Assembly (NCBI GenBank): GCA_036269135.1
Contig: DATASQ010000013.1
Location: 1-64,000 of the forward strand
DNA: 64,000 nt
Direction: 5' to 3'
From: Palsa-343 sp036269135
GTDB taxonomy: Bacteria; Acidobacteriota; Terriglobia; Terriglobales; Acidobacteriaceae
The notes beneath the pieces are model-generated. The model did no database searches. It saw nothing but the letters and a program-made list of their open reading frames with translations, and was not told the origin of the DNA. This document shows, piece by piece, positions 42,156 to 51,700 of this stretch. Position numbers and translations under genes: made by a program. Within the stretch, counting starts at the first letter, position 1; every line of letters starts with the position of its first letter.

Positions 42156-43385
42156 ATGTTCAAACGGGTCGAATTCGAACCCCAGGCCGCCGGCCCTCTC
42201 CTCGGCGTGAAGGTTTTGGATCTGTCGCGCCTCGTTGCCGGGAACACGCTCACCATGGTCCTGGCCGACCTGGGCGCCGACGTTCTGAAAGTCGAGCCGC
42301 CGTCCGGCGATACGCTGCGCCACTGGAAGGTTGCGGGCGTATCGACGGCCTGGAAAGCGTACAGCCGCAACAAGAAAAGCCTCTGTCTGGACTTCCATCA
42401 TACGGAGGCGCATACCATCCTCCTCGATCTCGCGGCGAACTCGACCGTGCTGGTGGAAAGCTTTCGCCCCGGAACCCTGGAGAAGATGGGCCTTGCTCCC
42501 GCGGTTCTCCTTGCGCGCAACCCGCGGCTGGTCATCGCCAGAATCTCAGGATGGGGCCAGAGCGGCCCCTACCGCGATCGTCCTGGATTTGGAACGCTGG
42601 TGGAAGGCATGTCGGGTTTTGCCTCGATGAACGGATTCGCCGACCGCGAGCCGGTGCTGCCGCCCATCTACCTGGGAGATATGGTCGCGGGATTGTATGG
42701 TGCAATGGGCGTGCTGGCAGCGCTGCGGCACGTTGAAGTCGGAGCCGGCGCGGGGCAGGTGATCGATATGCCTTTGCTCGATCCGCTGTTTGCTATCCTC
42801 GGCCCGCAGGCCGCGAACTATCGGCTCACGCGCCAGGTGAAGCCCAGGACCGGCAGCCGCTCCACGAACAGCGCACCCCGCAATGTTTATCCCACGGCCG
42901 ATGGAAAGTGGGTCTGTCTCTCGGCATCCACGCAGGGCATGGCAGAGCGGCTGTTCGAGGCCATCGGCCGCCCCGACCTCGCGAACGGCGACCGCTTCCG
43001 CGACAACACGGCTCGACTGTGCAACGTGGAAGCACTGGACGCGATCATCCGGGAGTTCATCGCGAAGAAGTCGCAGGCTGACTGCGTCGCCTACTTCGCC
43101 GAGCGGGCGGTGACCGTGGGGCCGGTGTACGACATGGCCGATATCGGCGAAGACGCTCATTTTCAGGAGCGGGATATTGTGGTCGAGCTTCCCGATGAGG
43201 AAATGGGAAGCATACCGGTGCACACGATTTCTCCACGGTTCGGACTGACACCCGGCAACTTCCACGCTGCGGCTCCGGCTCTGGGGGAACATACGCGGGA
43301 AGCGTTGCGCGGCGCCGGCTACGGCGACGAGAAAATTACTGCGCTGGAGCGCGCGGGAGCGGTGAAGGCGGGGGAGCAGGGATGA
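42156..43385 (+). CDS. CaiB/BaiF-type CoA-transferase (family III)
   Basis: Cytosolic 409-residue family III CoA-transferase that moves CoA between carboxylic acids. Conserved segments are VLDLSRLVAGNTLTMVLADL, GADVLKVEPP, YSRNKKSLCLD, GFGTLVEGMSGF and LGDMVAGLYGA, the last carrying the catalytic-type Asp. ATG 42156 was chosen; an upstream frame from 42114 lacks homology. The stop overlaps the next ATG (ATGA), so it is coupled to a CitE-like lyase. Together the pair can activate a dicarboxylic or hydroxy acid to its CoA ester and cleave it, as in itaconate, mesaconate or citramalate routes. The actual acid is unknown. Confidence 0.9.
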   Translation: MFKRVEFEPQAAGPLLGVKVLDLSRLVAGNTLTMVLADLGADVLKVEPPSGDTLRHWKVAGVSTAWKAYSRNKKSLCLDFHHTEAHTILLDLAANSTVLVESFRPGTLEKMGLAPAVLLARNPRLVIARISGWGQSGPYRDRPGFGTLVEGMSGFASMNGFADREPVLPPIYLGDMVAGLYGAMGVLAALRHVEVGAGAGQVIDMPLLDPLFAILGPQAANYRLTRQVKPRTGSRSTNSAPRNVYPTADGKWVCLSASTQGMAERLFEAIGRPDLANGDRFRDNTARLCNVEALDAIIREFIAKKSQADCVAYFAERAVTVGPVYDMADIGEDAHFQERDIVVELPDEEMGSIPVHTISPRFGLTPGNFHAAAPALGEHTREALRGAGYGDEKITALERAGAVKAGEQG

Positions 43386-44257
43386 TCGATCTGATGCGAA
43401 GCAAGCTGTTTGTTCCTGCCAGCCGGCCGGAATTCTTTCCGAAAGCGCTGGCCTCCCAGGCCGACGCCATTTGCTGGGATCTGGAAGACAGCGTCGTGCC
43501 CGCGCGACGCGAGGAGGCACGCCAGCACCTGCGCCAGTTATTCAGCGAGTTACAAACCAACAAAGTTGCGATGGTACGCGTGAATCCCGTTGCCAGCAGC
43601 GACTTTGCAAAAGATTTGCGAGCTGCGGTCTCTCCTGCGCTGGCTGTTTTGGCCCTTCCCAAGGTAAGCACTCCCGACGAGGTTCGCGAAGCTGCCTGGG
43701 ACCTGAGTGCGCTGGAAAAGGAATGCGACCTGAAGGAGCCGATCGCGATCCTTCCCACAATTGAGACGCCGCGCGGACTGCGGCTGGCGAGGGAGATTGC
43801 CGAAAGCAGCCCTCGCATCGCGGGACTGCAACTCGGACTGGCGGACCTGTTTGGTTCTGTGGGAGTCAGATCCGATGATGCGGGCGCGGCCCAGCAGGTA
43901 CGCTTCCGTATGCGTCTGGCCGCGGCCGAAGCCGGCGTGCCCTGTTTCGACAGCGCCTTTGCTGATTTTCGCAACGCAGATGGATTTGTGAGTGAAGCTG
44001 TCGCTGCCAGCGACATGGGATTCTCCGGGAAGAGCTGCATTCATCCGGATCAGATTGCGGCCGCCAACCGGATCTTCTCTCCAGGCGAGGAGGAGGTCGC
44101 GGCAGCGCGGCGCATCGTGGAAGCCATAGGGGAATCCGGTTACTCAGAAGCGGGAGCACTGGCGCTGGATGGACGGATGGTCGACGCCGCCGGTTTGAAG
44201 CGTGCGGAACAGGTGATCCATCTGGCCAACCGCATTCGCACCCACCAACAAGGGTAA
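43382..44257 (+). CDS. HpcH/HpaI-CitE-like CoA-ester lyase
   Basis: 291-residue TIM-barrel enzyme of the citrate lyase beta-subunit-like family, which cleaves beta-hydroxyacyl-CoA esters such as citramalyl-, malyl- or citryl-CoA. Motifs: KLFVPASRPEFF, CWDLEDSVVPARR (metal and CoA site residues), PTIETPRGLR with the metal-binding Glu, LQLGLADLF and GFSGKSCIHPDQI. Translationally coupled to the CaiB-type transferase by a 4-bp overlap. The pair is the only intracellular carbon-cleaving step visible in this section and would yield acetyl-CoA plus an oxo acid if it follows the citramalyl-CoA pattern. Confidence 0.88.
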   Translation: MIDLMRSKLFVPASRPEFFPKALASQADAICWDLEDSVVPARREEARQHLRQLFSELQTNKVAMVRVNPVASSDFAKDLRAAVSPALAVLALPKVSTPDEVREAAWDLSALEKECDLKEPIAILPTIETPRGLRLAREIAESSPRIAGLQLGLADLFGSVGVRSDDAGAAQQVRFRMRLAAAEAGVPCFDSAFADFRNADGFVSEAVAASDMGFSGKSCIHPDQIAAANRIFSPGEEEVAAARRIVEAIGESGYSEAGALALDGRMVDAAGLKRAEQVIHLANRIRTHQQG

Positions 44258-44335
44258 GACGCAGAGGACTGCGCTGGCGCTTTGCTGTTTGTCCGGCGCG
44301 TCAGCATTCCCGCCGACCTTATGGAATCGATCTGC

Positions 44336-44387
44336 TTGACATGCACGAGGATGCTGTCTAGCGTTGAGTCCGAAATGAAACGATTCA
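44336..44387 (+). promoter_or_regulatory. candidate promoter and operator-like site B
   Basis: TTGACA (44336-44341) is followed after 17 bp by TAGCGT (44359-44364), a weak -10. TGAAACGATTCA (44376-44387) lies just downstream of the expected start site, 27 bp before the chosen ATG. The site overlaps an in-frame ATG at 44375 that would read MKRF; a similar illusion occurs at site D. Confidence 0.5.
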
Positions 44388-44413
44388 TTCGCAGTGCTGG
44401 AGAAATCAAACAA

Positions 44414-46618
44414 ATGACAGTCGGCAAGTCTCTCCTGAAGCTGTTGGTGTGTGTGACGGGCACAGCCCTCATGGCGCCTCTGTGTGCAACGGCGCAGTTC
44501 AAACCCATGGGCCAGCCCCTCTCTCCGCCTCCCTGCCTTGTGCATCGCGGCGCCTGGGAAGGCGGCAGCGAGCCCTGCACTCCGGAGAGTTATAAGAATT
44601 GGCTGCAGGACGCATCCCACTGGCGCTTCGAGAGACGCATCCGGCAGGGGATGACTCCTGACGATCTTGACCCTCTTCCTGATTTTTATAAGTTGGCCGC
44701 CCTGCAATGGATCCATACGGATTTCATGCAGCCGCAGATGATGGTGCATGACCGGTACTTCTACGATCCGTCTGCACATAAGTACACCGTTGATAAGTAT
44801 CTGGCTGACCTAACCCGGCGGTACGGCGGCATTGACGCGGTGCTGATCTGGGCGACTTACCCCAACATGGGGATCGATGCGCGCAATCAGCTGGACATGG
44901 TGAAGTCCATGCCCGGCGGTTATACGGGGGTGCGGCAGATGGTCGAGGATTTTCATCGCCACGGCGTGCGGGTGCTGTTCCCCATGATGATGTGGGACCA
45001 GGGCACCCGCAAACCCGACCAACCCTGGCCGATGGCGCTTGCGAATGAGATGAGGGACATTGATGCCGACGGGGTGAATGGCGATACCCAGGAGGGTGTG
45101 CCACTCTCCTTCGTGATGGCCTCGGTGCGGGTCGGGCATCCTCTCGCCTTCGAGCCGGAGGGCGCCCCGTCCGACGAAACCAATCGCTGGGACGTGCTGA
45201 ACTGGGGGCATTACGACTTTGAGTATGTGCCCGTCGTCGACCGCTTCCGCTGGCTGGAACCTGAACACATGGTCAATATCTCCGATCGCTGGGCGCGCAG
45301 CAAGACCGACGACCTGCAATATGCCTTCTTCAATGGTGAGGGCTGGGAGAGCTGGGAGAATATCTGGGGTATCTGGAACGGTATTACTCCGCGAGACGGC
45401 GAAGCTACGCGCCGGGTCGCCACCATGGAGCGCGCGGTTGCTCCCTTCTTTGAGAGCGAGGGATGGCAGCCCTATTACCCGATGCACGACTACGGGGTGT
45501 TTGCCAGCCGCTGGCCGGTCGGCGATCGAACCCTCTGGACCATCGTCAACCGCGCGGAATACAACGAGACCGGTCCGCAGATGAGCGTGCCGGTGCAGGC
45601 AGGGGTCCGTTACTTCGACCTCTACCACGGCGTTGAACTTACGCCGCGCCAGGCAGGAGACGAGGATCTGCTCTCCTTCCCGATAGAGGCCAACGGCTAC
45701 GGTGCGATCATGGCCATCCATGGCGCGCCGGATGCAAAACTGCAGGATTTGCTGACGCACATGAAAGAAATGACCGTGCGCCCGCTATCCTCTTACTCCG
45801 ATCAGTGGCAAGCCCTGCCGCAGCACATCGTGGAGATTGCAAAGACGAAGGCCGCTTCGGAACCGCCGCCGGGGATGGTGAGGATTCCCGGGGGAGCGTA
45901 CGACTTTCGCGTGGAGGGCACGGAAATCGAAGGCGAAAACGACATCGGCACCGACGTGCAGTATCCATGGGAAGATTCCGCGCGGCGCTATCATGACCAC
46001 CCCATGCACATCGATACGTTCTATATAGATAAGTATCCGGTGACTAATGCCGAGTTTAAGAAATTTCTCGACGCCACACACTATCATCCGCAGGACGATT
46101 ATGATTTCCTGAAAGACTGGAAAAATGGCACCTATCCCCAGGGCTGGGACAACAAGCCGGTCACCTGGGTTTCCCTGGAAGACGCCCGCGCCTATGCGAA
46201 GTGGGCGGGCAAGCGGCTGCCCAATGAGTGGGAGTGGCAGTACGCCGCACAGGGAGGCGATGCCAGCCGCATCTATCCCTGGGGAAACACCTGGGAGGCC
46301 GCGAATGTGCCCCCTCCCGACAAAGGCCACGCGCTCACAGCGCCGGCTGACGTCAATGCATATCCCGGCAATGCCAGTCCCTTCGGAGTCGTGGATATGG
46401 TCGGCAACGTCTGGCAATGGACCAATGAATTTCTCGACGACCATACCGCGGCTGCCATTCTGCGCGGAGGCAGCTACTATCAGCCGCAGGGCTCGGTATG
46501 GTACTTCCCCCAGGCGTACCGCAACGACCAGCACAGCAAGTATCTGCTGATGGCTCCGAGTTACGATCGCTCCGGCACTCTCGGCTTTCGCTGTGTAGAG
46601 GACGCAGTCGCGAACTGA
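44414..46618 (+). CDS. secreted two-domain protein: unassigned N-terminal domain plus FGE-sulfatase-like domain without active-site cysteines
   Basis: 734-residue secreted protein with signal peptide (LLKLLVCVTGTALMAPLCATA). Residues about 30-470 form a domain with TIM-barrel glycoside-hydrolase character (IDAVLIWATYPNMG, FHRHGVRVLFPMMMWDQG, FNGEGWESWENIWG), but I cannot assign a family. Residues about 486-733 match the formylglycine-generating-enzyme/sulfatase-modifying fold (GGAYDF, PVTNAEFKKFL, KRLPNEWEWQYAAQGG, MVGNVWQWTNEF, LRGGSYY, GFRCVEDA). The Cys-x4-Cys pair that true FGEs carry after RGGS is absent here (YYQPQGSVWYFP), so sulfatase activation is unlikely. ATG 44414 was chosen because a nearer upstream ATG overlaps the operator. 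A strong terminator follows. Confidence 0.8.
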   Translation: MTVGKSLLKLLVCVTGTALMAPLCATAQFKPMGQPLSPPPCLVHRGAWEGGSEPCTPESYKNWLQDASHWRFERRIRQGMTPDDLDPLPDFYKLAALQWIHTDFMQPQMMVHDRYFYDPSAHKYTVDKYLADLTRRYGGIDAVLIWATYPNMGIDARNQLDMVKSMPGGYTGVRQMVEDFHRHGVRVLFPMMMWDQGTRKPDQPWPMALANEMRDIDADGVNGDTQEGVPLSFVMASVRVGHPLAFEPEGAPSDETNRWDVLNWGHYDFEYVPVVDRFRWLEPEHMVNISDRWARSKTDDLQYAFFNGEGWESWENIWGIWNGITPRDGEATRRVATMERAVAPFFESEGWQPYYPMHDYGVFASRWPVGDRTLWTIVNRAEYNETGPQMSVPVQAGVRYFDLYHGVELTPRQAGDEDLLSFPIEANGYGAIMAIHGAPDAKLQDLLTHMKEMTVRPLSSYSDQWQALPQHIVEIAKTKAASEPPPGMVRIPGGAYDFRVEGTEIEGENDIGTDVQYPWEDSARRYHDHPMHIDTFYIDKYPVTNAEFKKFLDATHYHPQDDYDFLKDWKNGTYPQGWDNKPVTWVSLEDARAYAKWAGKRLPNEWEWQYAAQGGDASRIYPWGNTWEAANVPPPDKGHALTAPADVNAYPGNASPFGVVDMVGNVWQWTNEFLDDHTAAAILRGGSYYQPQGSVWYFPQAYRNDQHSKYLLMAPSYDRSGTLGFRCVEDAVAN

Positions 46619-46635
46619 CTCTTCAATCTGCAAAT

Positions 46636-46674
46636 GGGGCGCATCGGATCTTACGGTCGGTGCGCCCCGTTTTT
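46636..46674. terminator. rho-independent terminator after the FGE-like gene
   Basis: GGGGCGCA (46636-46643) pairs with TGCGCCCC (46661-46668) around a 17-nt loop and is followed by GTTTTT. It begins 17 bp after the stop of the plus-strand gene and ends at the convergent tannase-type stop. Confidence 0.8.
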
Positions 46675-48289
46675 ATGGCTCCGGTGCACACACGAAGCTG
46701 CTCGCCTGGTCAGGATCTCCGGTCCCGTTATACCTGGCGGCCAGGGGATACGCGCAGAGAGGCCGAGTCATCACGATCTTGCCTCCCGCCGCATCGCCCG
46801 CGTATTTCGCAGCGATGATGCTCGAGGGCGCCACAGCGTCTTCCACCCACGCCTGCAGGGCGAGACGAATGTCATGGCGGGCATTCTCCGCTCCGGAGGC
46901 AGACGAAGGCCCGTTCTGGCCGAAACTGTTTGGCCCGGGTCCCAATTCGCAATGCTGCATTCCGGGCGCCATATAGAGCCGGACAAACTTGTCTGTGCGG
47001 CCCGATCCCATCTTCCTGCGCACGTCGTTGTAATAGTTAATGGTGCTCACCGGCGGGATCGCCGCATCGCTCCAGCCGTGGTAAAGAATCAGCTTCCCGC
47101 CGCGGTCGGCGAACTGGCGAAGATCGGGATTGGTGGCGTTCAGAATCTCGCCCGTCTTCTTCTCCGCATCCTGTAGCGCCTGGGTTACATTGAAAGGCTC
47201 CGGCGACCACTGCGGGTTGCTATAGACCATGTCTCGGAAATATCGCGTGCCGAACCTGCTGATCAAGCTATTGCCGGGCGCCGGTCCCAGCAGCCACGCC
47301 GCCCATCCGTCGTCGCTGCCTAACTCGCCGCCTGGCTCATAGCCGGGATAGATGGGATGGCCGTCGCGGTCCCGCAGCCCGGAATCGATCGTGCGCAGGG
47401 CTGTTACCTGTGGCTGGGTCAGGCACTGATCATTGTCATGCCCGCGGCACAGCAGGACGGAGGGATCGAAGTGACAACGCCGCGGGTCATTCAGGATACC
47501 GTCGCGAACGCCGTCCTGCGCGTCGCACGCGGCCAACACGGCTGAATGGATGGCAGGCAGCTTCGCGGGCGAAATATAGCTGGCAGGAGTTTGCGAAAGC
47601 GCCTGTGAGGCAACCACAGCATTGGTCATCAGCATGGTCCAGTTGTTGGCCGGCGCCCCCGCCAGGATGCCGTTGTAGTCCGCCGGAAACCGCTGCGCCT
47701 CCATGAGCGCCTGACGACCGCCGGTGGAGCAGCTTTCAAAATAGGAATAGCGGGCCGCCGCCGCATAGAAGTCTTTCAGGATGGTTTTCGAATCCGTCGT
47801 CATCAGGTGGATGGCGCGATAGCCGAAGTCAATGACCTTCTCCGGATGGCCCAGAGCCCATTCGGCATCGGTGAAGGATCCCTGATGTCCGGTATTGGTA
47901 GCGGCCGTGGCATAGCCCAGACCAACGGCAGTGGCCAAACCCCGATAGTCGATTTCGCCTGCGAATCCTCCGTTGCCCACGCCCATCAATCGCCCGTTCC
48001 ATTGGTGGATGGGTAGCCAGAGCTCGATCGCAATGTCTGAATCCTGGGCAGGGGTAAGCGACAGAACCACGCGGCAGAACGCCGGCAGACGACGGAAGGG
48101 AATGCCCTCGCGCACTTCGCGTTCGGTGCTCGTCGGCAGCCGAAAAGTCCCTGCCGCCACCGTCTGCGCCAGCACGACACGCGCATTTGGGAGGGACAGG
48201 CCAGTCAGATTGTGGCACGGCATGGACTGGCAGCGCGCGCCGACGGTGATAAGAACAAGCGTAAAAACAGCCAGTGTCTTCAGCATCAT
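46673..48289 (-). CDS. tannase/feruloyl esterase family hydrolase
   Basis: 538-residue secreted alpha/beta-hydrolase of the fungal tannase/feruloyl-esterase type, cleaving gallate, ferulate or related aromatic esters. A signal peptide (LAVFTLVLITVGARC) precedes the mature domain. The catalytic Ser188 is in FESCSTGGRQ, the Asp in HGWSDAAIPP and the His in MQHCELG. The Cys beside Ser and the Cys beside His form the family's CS-D-HC arrangement. A calcium-loop-like segment (DAQDGVRDGIL) lies in the lid region. Two adjacent ATGs (48289, 48286) follow GGGGGA. A TTGAAAGC-type site lies 184 bp upstream. It is convergent to the FGE-like gene and divergent from TBDT 3. Confidence 0.9.
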   Translation of the reverse strand: MMLKTLAVFTLVLITVGARCQSMPCHNLTGLSLPNARVVLAQTVAAGTFRLPTSTEREVREGIPFRRLPAFCRVVLSLTPAQDSDIAIELWLPIHQWNGRLMGVGNGGFAGEIDYRGLATAVGLGYATAATNTGHQGSFTDAEWALGHPEKVIDFGYRAIHLMTTDSKTILKDFYAAAARYSYFESCSTGGRQALMEAQRFPADYNGILAGAPANNWTMLMTNAVVASQALSQTPASYISPAKLPAIHSAVLAACDAQDGVRDGILNDPRRCHFDPSVLLCRGHDNDQCLTQPQVTALRTIDSGLRDRDGHPIYPGYEPGGELGSDDGWAAWLLGPAPGNSLISRFGTRYFRDMVYSNPQWSPEPFNVTQALQDAEKKTGEILNATNPDLRQFADRGGKLILYHGWSDAAIPPVSTINYYNDVRRKMGSGRTDKFVRLYMAPGMQHCELGPGPNSFGQNGPSSASGAENARHDIRLALQAWVEDAVAPSSIIAAKYAGDAAGGKIVMTRPLCAYPLAARYNGTGDPDQASSFVCAPEP

Positions 48290-48472
48290 CTCCCCCTGAA
48301 CTCATGCCGTGCCGGAGCACTCTTGGTGGCTACCTTCGCGCGGCAGCCCGCCCAAGTATATTCACCCGGGCAGCGTGAGGCGCACTCGCCGCTCCCTGGC
48401 TCGGTGAGAACCCGGGGAATAAAGCCCGCGGGCCAGTTGCCGGACGGGCAACGCACCTATGGAACCCCCGCC

Positions 48473-48486
48473 TTGAAAGCGTTCAA
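48473..48486. promoter_or_regulatory. operator-like site C (TTGAAAGCGTTCAA)
   Basis: The 14-bp near-palindrome has TTGAA/TTCAA arms around AGCG. Its core differs by one base from site A. It lies 184 bp upstream of the tannase-type gene and 187 bp before the -35 of TBDT 3. On the minus strand it overlaps a TTGAAC that could be a -35. A small GTTGCC/GGCAAC hairpin at 48436-48452 is the only other feature seen between it and the tannase start. Confidence 0.5.
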
Positions 48487-48672
48487 AATAAAGGGCATCG
48501 CGCTGACTGTGACCCCCTCGCCCCGTCCGAAGGCGGAGCCACTCGGGCTTCTATGCCGTTCGCCGGCGCAGTCCTCGTGGGTTTCTTCAACCAGGTTCGA
48601 GTGGTGCGACCGCACCGCACGGTCGGCAGTTTCGGCTTGATTCCCCCTAAGACACTCTCTCCAGGAACGGGG

Positions 48673-48730
48673 TTGACAGTTCTGAAGTGACTGCACTATT
48701 CTCGGGATCGCCAAGAATTGAAACGTTTCA
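48673..48730 (+). promoter_or_regulatory. promoter of TBDT 3 with downstream palindromic operator (site D)
   Basis: TTGACA (48673-48678) and TATTCT (48697-48702) are 18 bp apart, a good sigma-70-type promoter. TGAAACGTTTCA (48719-48730) is a perfect 12-bp palindrome of the LacI/CcpA operator type, placed just downstream of the expected start site, where a bound repressor would block elongation. Confidence 0.7.
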
Positions 48731-48750
48731 TAGTACCCAGGAGTTCTCCG

Positions 48751-51700
48751 GTGAATTCGATATTCAGATACGCAACACGGCCAGCACTGCTGTTCTTCGT
48801 CTCTTTGCTCGTTTCCCTCCCGGTCTACGCGCAGTTTGCTCAGCGGGGCAACATCTCCGGAACCGTGTTTGATCCCTCGGGCGCCGTGGTCTCGGGCGCT
48901 GAGGTAGATCTGACCAATCTGGAGCAGAACGGAACCAGAAAAGCCACGTCGGACAAAACCGGCCACTTCGAATTCGACAATCTGGCCGCCGGCCAGTACC
49001 AGCTGAGCGCCGCGTCGAGCGGATTTGCCACCTCCGTATCGCAGCCCGTCACCGTCAATATCGGAGAGCTCACGCAGTACGATTTCCACCTGACTGCAGG
49101 CTCGGTCAAACAAACGGTTACCGTGACCGGTGAATCGACTGGACTGGAGACCGAACAGACCGGCAACACTACGAACATCTCCGCCCGGCAGTTGCAGGAT
49201 CTGCCCTTGAACGGCCTGAACTTCACCTCCATTGCCGCGCTGGTTCCTGGAGTTTCCACCTTTCCCCAGGCCAACATCAATCCCGGCGGCACGTACTCGG
49301 TGGGCGCACAGTTTGCCATGGGCGGCATTGCCTTTACCTCCGGCGGCTCGTTTGAGGGATCTCGCGACAACGGTTTCTACGTTAATGGCGTGAATATCGA
49401 CGACAACTACGAGAGCAGCATCAGCTTCGAACCTTCTTCTCAGGCCCTCGGCACGGGCAATATCCAGGTATCCGACTTTTCTCCGGCGGTTGGCGGCAAC
49501 ATGTCGTCGATGAACATGGAGACCAAGGCCGGTACCAGCCAGTTTCACGGCGAAGGCTACGACTTCATGGAGAACACCGACCTGAATGCCACCAACCCAT
49601 ACGACAAACTGGTGCAGGGCATTACCGGTACCCCCGCGGTCAAGCCTTCCATTATTCGCAACCAGTTCGGGGGCAACGTGGGCGGACCGGTCTGGATTCC
49701 CCGGTTCCTGCCGGGCCTCAGAAAGAGGGCTTTCTTTTTTGCGAATTACGAAAAGATGATCGAGCACGACGGCAACCAGCTGGTCGCCCTCGCCGTGCCT
49801 TCGGCGGCCGAGCGGACCGGCGACTTCAGCGAATTGCTGGTCAATAATCCCAATCCCGTGCAGTTGTACAACCCTTTTCAAACGACCTACGACCCCAACG
49901 GGGACAGTTCGCGGCCTATCATCCCCAACAACCGTCTTGATCTGGCCACGAGGCCGGACGGGTCTGCCATTGTCGACCCCGGCTCTGCTGCTATTCTGAA
50001 GGCGCTCTGGCCGCTCCCGAATGTGGCGAATGCGCCCAGCAACGCCGTTAACTTCGTCGGCTACCAAACGCCGGGCATCGATAACTACACGCTTGATACC
50101 CGTTTCGACGCGAGAATCACTTCCAACGACCTGGTGTTTGTAACCTGGTCAAAGACCAATGGAACCCAGTCGCTGACCGGAGGCCTCGCTCCGCAAAACC
50201 TCTATGACATTCCGGTAGGGAACCAGGCCTATCTGATTACTGGTAATTATGTGCACGTATTTGGTCCCAACCTCACCAATGAATTCATCTTTGGGACCGG
50301 CGACGGAGCGCTGCTTACCATGTCGCAGGGAATCATGAGCTGGTATAACTCGAGCAGCAATCCGCTCAACCAGCTCTTCCAGAATACCGGCACTGGAATC
50401 ACCAAGGGCATCATCGGCGTGTTTGCCGGCGACTACTCCTATGCGGTACCGGGGGCGCCCGAAGTATTCCGCGCTGAAAACCAGTCATGGCAGTATTCCG
50501 ATAACCTCGACTGGGTACACGGAAAACACACCCTTGCGTTCGGATTTAACTATTTCCGAAAAAGCGAAAATGACTGGGACTTTACCAGGCAGGTCTTCTT
50601 TGGCGGGGGCTTTAACTACGGCTTCGGAAGCTCAACCCTGCCAGCCTTCAGTGCCAGCGGCAGCGATCTTGGCTATGAGGGCGGCGATGGCATTGCCGAC
50701 CTGGTGATGGGGGTCCCCTCGAACATGTGGGTGCGATACAACATCGCCGGGGGAAGTGCCACCGCCCCTGACTACCTCACCATTTTTCCGAGCTGGGGAT
50801 TCTATGCGAACGACCGCTTTCGCGTCTCCCCCAAATTCACCGTGTCTGCCGGTCTCCGCTACGACCTGAGCATGCCCTGGTACACACCGGATCCTAACGC
50901 GGCCCCCTGCTGCGCTGTCTATACGCCCAATTCCAGCGGTGGCGTTCTGGAGTACCCCGGGATCGCGACCGGGCTCTCCGAGCACTACCTCAGCGCTCCC
51001 AAACTGTCGCTTGCGCCGCGCATCAGCCTTACTTATTCCTATCGGCCGGAGACGGTCATTCGCGCCGGGTTCGGAATCTTCTACGATACCGGCTCCTCGC
51101 AGATCTCCGCGAACGTCGGCAATGCGTCGTATGGTACGTCTTCAACCGTCAACTATAACTACAACAATGTAACTCTGGGGAAACCCCAGGATACCCCCTA
51201 CCTCTCCCTTGCCAATATCTTCCCGGCTCCGCAAACCACAACGCTGGGCTCTTTTCCTGTCACCACGGGTACCGGGCAGGGCTACGATGGCGACGACCAG
51301 TGGTCCACCATCGTTTATTACGACCAGAAGTCGATGCCGCTGCCTTACTACGAAAAATACACGCTGGATGTGCAGCAGCAGGTCACCCCGCATGATGTAT
51401 TCGAGATCTCCTATAACGGAACGCAGGGCAGAAAGGGCTGGAACGAAGTCAACATCAACCTGCCTCCCTATCAGACCGGTTGGGTAGCCGGCAACGGAGC
51501 CGTCACCAACTACGATGCGGCTCGTCCCAATAACTCAGGCCGCTGGGGAGACATCTACGTCATGCGTCCGCAGCTGAATTCCTCTTACAATGCCCTGATC
51601 GGGCAGTGGAGGCACACGTTCAGCCAGGGAATGCAATTTGACGCCAACTACACGTGGGGCAAAACTATGTCCGATTATCCCTGGGCCAATACTCTGGCCA

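Noticed and set aside
44414..46618. Sulfatase-activating formylglycine-generating enzyme
   Set aside because: The C-terminal fold fits, but the catalytic Cys pair is missing and no sulfatase with a CxPxR motif was seen in the window.
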